A stretch of DNA of 64,000 nucleotides from an uncultured Flavobacteriaceae bacterium. Its GTDB lineage: Bacteria > Bacteroidota > Bacteroidia > Flavobacteriales > Flavobacteriaceae. The translations under genes were made by a program, and so were the position numbers. Positions 61,584 to 64,000 of the stretch are shown here, piece after piece; the stretch's first letter is position 1; each line of letters starts with the position of its first letter. The notes under the pieces are model-generated. The model had not been told where the DNA came from and did no database searches. It saw only the letters and a list, made by a program, of their open reading frames with translations. Location: positions 434,001 to 498,000 of the forward strand of contig CANNBV010000002.1 of assembly GCA_947502975.1 (NCBI GenBank). The letters are read 5' to 3'.

Positions 61584-61697
61584 AAATTACGTCTAGTTTT
61601 AGATAATTTAATTATTCTATTTAGTATAGGTGCTTTAAGTTTGAGTATTGAGTATTGAGTTTAAGTTGTACCTGCCAACTGTGACTAAAAACTAAAG

Positions 61698-62144
61698 TTA
61701 CCGCATTGGTTTTTTTAACTGTTCTTTCACACGCTCAAAAGACCTTTTACTAGCACGCTCCCAACGGTAGATATTATACTTTTTACCTTTATTCGCTTCT
61801 TGTTTAGCCTCTTTGTCTCTAAGATTTTTTACCCAATTAAAACGCTTTTTAGTAATAGAAATAACCAAGTCATCACTACAGCCTAAAGCTTCTAATGTAT
61901 TTAAAGCAGCAATAGAGACATTTTGTACTTTATCATTCATAGCATGCAGTAATACAGGTACAGAAGAGCATTGTCCCGCATGTTCTAATGCTTCAGCAGC
62001 CAATTTTCGTGTGTTGTAGTTACCATGCTTAAGCGCATACTCTAATTTTAGAACATCCTTAGTATCCATCCAAAAGTCAATTGCGTTTGCAGAGGGCTGT
62101 ATTATCTTTAATTTAAATAAAATATATGAGATGTTGTATAGCAT
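61698..62144 (-). CDS. HEAT-repeat protein
   Basis: A 148-residue protein with about two HEAT-type helical pairs (about residues 30-95: LEYALKHGNYNTRKLAAEAL, SVPVLLHAMNDKVQNVSIAAL). Such repeats bind other proteins or, in some cases, act on phycobilin or tRNA; no such link is seen. The C-terminus is basic (KGKKYNIYRWERASKRS). It is a single gene between a repeat and the gap before the second kinase. The function is unknown. Confidence 0.75.
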   Translation of the reverse strand: MLYNISYILFKLKIIQPSANAIDFWMDTKDVLKLEYALKHGNYNTRKLAAEALEHAGQCSSVPVLLHAMNDKVQNVSIAALNTLEALGCSDDLVISITKKRFNWVKNLRDKEAKQEANKGKKYNIYRWERASKRSFERVKEQLKKPMR

Positions 62145-62430
62145 GGAGTGTTGGTAATTAACTACTTATATGTAGCTAATTATAGCAAAATGTTACAATT
62201 ATTATATATAGTAATTGTTTTCTGTTTTCAATATATGTTTCATTTATAAGTGTTTCCAAATCAAGTGGTAATATTTTATTTAATAAGACGGGTAAACTAA
62301 TCTAATTGATAGAAAAGCGACCATTAATTCTTATACAAAGCAATTAAATAATCGATTAAACGTATTTTTATTCGATGTAATGCATATTTTTAAGATAAAT
62401 TCACTACATTGCACCTCCCAAATTTATCAT

Positions 62431-64000
62431 ATGAAACGCAGTTTTATAAGATGTTTATTTTTTCTTTGTATACCTGTCTTAGCGTATGCTCAGGAGATTT
62501 CTGATAAACAAGCAGATTCTATTTTTGATTTACTTAATAACGCTTTTGAGTTAAATAACAAGAGTGAACATGGAAAATCTATAGAACTTTCTAAAAAAGT
62601 CCTTTCTTTTTTAGAAGACTCTGATAGGTATAATCTCATTGGTAAGGCATACAATAGTCTAAGTTTTTCATATGCTGAGCTAAAGGACAAGAATAAGGCT
62701 TTTGAATACTCATTTAAGGCAAGAGATTACTTTGTTAAAGCTAAAGATACAGCTAGTATCATTATAATTTACAATGACATTGGGGTTACTTACGAAGATT
62801 TCGATATGATTGATGAGGCCTATGTGTCTTATAAAAAAGCATTAAAAATTAGTGAAGCATTTCAATATAGAGAATCACTCATATATCCTAATTTAAATGT
62901 TGCCAGTATTTTAATTCATCATAAGAAGAAGTATCAACAATCACTAAATTATTTAAATAAAGCAACTTCTAATGCAGAAGCTGTTGGTCTTGATGAGGAT
63001 AATGTTATTTATGGTTATATATATGCAAACTATGGGTTTACTTATTACAAATTAAAGCGTTTTAAAGAATCAGAATTATATTTTAATAAAGCATACATGT
63101 TAGCTCATGAAAATGCTTATTTAAGTTTGATAGAAGAAATCTATAAAGACAAATCAAGATTAAGTAAAGAAGGTGGAGACTATAAAAAAGCTCTTGATAT
63201 TATGGATAAATATATGCTAATACACGATTCTATTAATAAGATAGAGAATGTAGAATTAGCAAAAACAATTGAGGCTAAATATAAAGTAAAAGAAAGTGAA
63301 GAAAAATTACGTTTTGTGGAAAAAGAACAGGCAACACAAGAAACCCAATTATTAAAGTCTAAACGTAATAACATTCTTTTAGTAGTATTAACTTTTTTAC
63401 TACTCATAGCCATATATCTAGCAATAAAAAATAATAGACAACTAAAAGTAGCGAGAGATATCGCAGAAAATATATCTAGAGTTAAAAGTGAATTTTACTC
63501 GGAAATAAGTCACGAGTTACGAACGCCACTTTATGGTGTTATTGAATTGTCCAACATTCTACTCAACGAAAGTACTGATGACAAGAATAAAGAATATTTA
63601 GAGTCTTTAAAATTCTCTGGCAATCATTTATTGTCTTTAATAAATAATGTGTTAGAATTGAATAAGATAGAATCTGGTCAATTATCAGTTGAGGAAATTA
63701 ACTTTAGCTTAAAGACATTAATTGCTAATATTGTTGACTCTTTAGAGTTTGCCCTTAGAGACTCAAATAATAAAATAAAATTAAAATATGATAATTCCAT
63801 ATCCAACCGACTGGTTGGAGACTCCTTGAAATTGTCTCAAGTATTGATAAATTTAATTTCTAATGCTGTAAAATTCACAAAAAACGGTATTGTAGAAATT
63901 GAAATTAAACAGGTAAAACTAGATGATAATACAGAAGAAATTTATTTTGCGATCAAAGATGACGGTATAGGCATACCAAAAGATAAGCAAAAGAATATTT
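62431..64000 (+). CDS. TPR-containing histidine kinase, 5' part
   Basis: The first 523 residues of a membrane kinase that continues past the window end. Signal peptide (MKRSFIRCLFFLCIPVLAYAQ), TPR repeats (about 30-270), one membrane helix (about 312-332), HisKA with H361 in SHELRTPLYGV, then the ATPase domain with NLISNAVKF and DDGIGI at the edge. The layout is that of the kinase at 28231 and the two are alike in the HisKA region, so they are paralogues. Whether a receiver domain follows cannot be seen. The 286-bp gap before it is AT-rich; no signal is clear. Confidence 0.9.
   Translation, partial: MKRSFIRCLFFLCIPVLAYAQEISDKQADSIFDLLNNAFELNNKSEHGKSIELSKKVLSFLEDSDRYNLIGKAYNSLSFSYAELKDKNKAFEYSFKARDYFVKAKDTASIIIIYNDIGVTYEDFDMIDEAYVSYKKALKISEAFQYRESLIYPNLNVASILIHHKKKYQQSLNYLNKATSNAEAVGLDEDNVIYGYIYANYGFTYYKLKRFKESELYFNKAYMLAHENAYLSLIEEIYKDKSRLSKEGGDYKKALDIMDKYMLIHDSINKIENVELAKTIEAKYKVKESEEKLRFVEKEQATQETQLLKSKRNNILLVVLTFLLLIAIYLAIKNNRQLKVARDIAENISRVKSEFYSEISHELRTPLYGVIELSNILLNESTDDKNKEYLESLKFSGNHLLSLINNVLELNKIESGQLSVEEINFSLKTLIANIVDSLEFALRDSNNKIKLKYDNSISNRLVGDSLKLSQVLINLISNAVKFTKNGIVEIEIKQVKLDDNTEEIYFAIKDDGIGIPKDKQKNI

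Noticed and set aside
61634-61665. GAGTATT heptamer repeated a few times (TTTGAGTATTGAGTATTGAG)
   Set aside because: Short simple repeat in an AT-rich gap, too small to carry a claim.

Overview
The window is a gene-dense stretch of an AT-rich chromosome from a member of the Flavobacteriaceae (Bacteroidota), probably marine. The evidence is the set of protein families (DUF4249 with a TonB-dependent receptor, SprB-type-free but typical flavobacterial lipoproteins, DUF6702, DUF6786, carboxypeptidase-regulatory-like proteins), the Bacteroidota-type promoters (TTG near -33, TAnnTTTG near -7), the lack of Shine-Dalgarno sequences, and stop-start overlaps in operons. There are no transposases, phage genes, rRNA operons or CRISPR arrays. 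The only RNA gene seen is one tRNA-Gly(TCC).

Layout. 1-3.3 kb: end of an ankyrin-repeat protein, an M48 protease, two GNAT acetyltransferases, tRNA-Gly and peptidase E. 3.4-9.3 kb: three tandem secreted carboxypeptidase-regulatory-like paralogues, a DUF6702 protein, a large M1 metallopeptidase and a TatA-like protein. 9.5-18.1 kb: an O-methyltransferase and a minus-strand kynurenine catabolic operon (kynU, kmo, aminomuconate deaminase, semialdehyde dehydrogenase, an unknown secreted protein, an atypical SDR, 3-hydroxyanthranilate dioxygenase, ACMS decarboxylase). Together these convert kynurenine through 3-hydroxyanthranilate and the meta-cleavage branch to 4-oxalocrotonate; tryptophan dioxygenase, formamidase and the last steps are not in the window. 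18.2-25.1 kb: an Fe-S protein, two AraC regulators with small oxidoreductase, methyltransferase and membrane genes, and MsrA. 25.2-34.6 kb: a zinc-ribbon-family protein without its cysteines, a Nif3-like protein, LpxK, a TPR hybrid histidine kinase, LipA, and a unit of Nramp-like transporter, ECF sigma factor and glycosyltransferase. 34.7-41 kb: aquaporin, ECF sigma/anti-sigma pair, MurB, an aminotransferase, an aspartyl protease with PDZ domain and a DUF1573 protein. 41.2-53 kb: ValRS, a minus-strand envelope-lipid unit (LUD protein, CdsA, Psd, acyl-CoA-binding protein, DUF6786 lipoprotein, GNAT), FtsH, RsfS, BirA, PyrE and a NUDIX protein. 53-64 kb: M14 peptidase, TonB receptor with two tandem DUF4249 lipoproteins, SulP transporter, HEAT-repeat protein, and the start of a second TPR histidine kinase that runs off the end.

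The most unusual material is non-coding. Four copies of an 83-115 nt modular intergenic repeat (ends GGGCGTT...ATCCCTAACGC) occur; three begin 7-20 nt after a stop codon in the sense direction. A short TCGAGCGCAGTCGA palindrome family has one copy read in frame inside valS. A three-unit 21-bp tandem repeat fills the gap between lipA and a histidine kinase gene. The 3' end of the tRNA-Gly gene is repeated about 100 bp downstream. Among the proteins, the cysteine-less zinc-ribbon protein, the SDR without a YxxxK pair and the unknown secreted protein in the kynurenine operon deserve attention.

Coordinates of starts were chosen by hand where the longest open frame used an unlikely upstream codon. 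All functional names are from recognition of sequence motifs; no database search was run.
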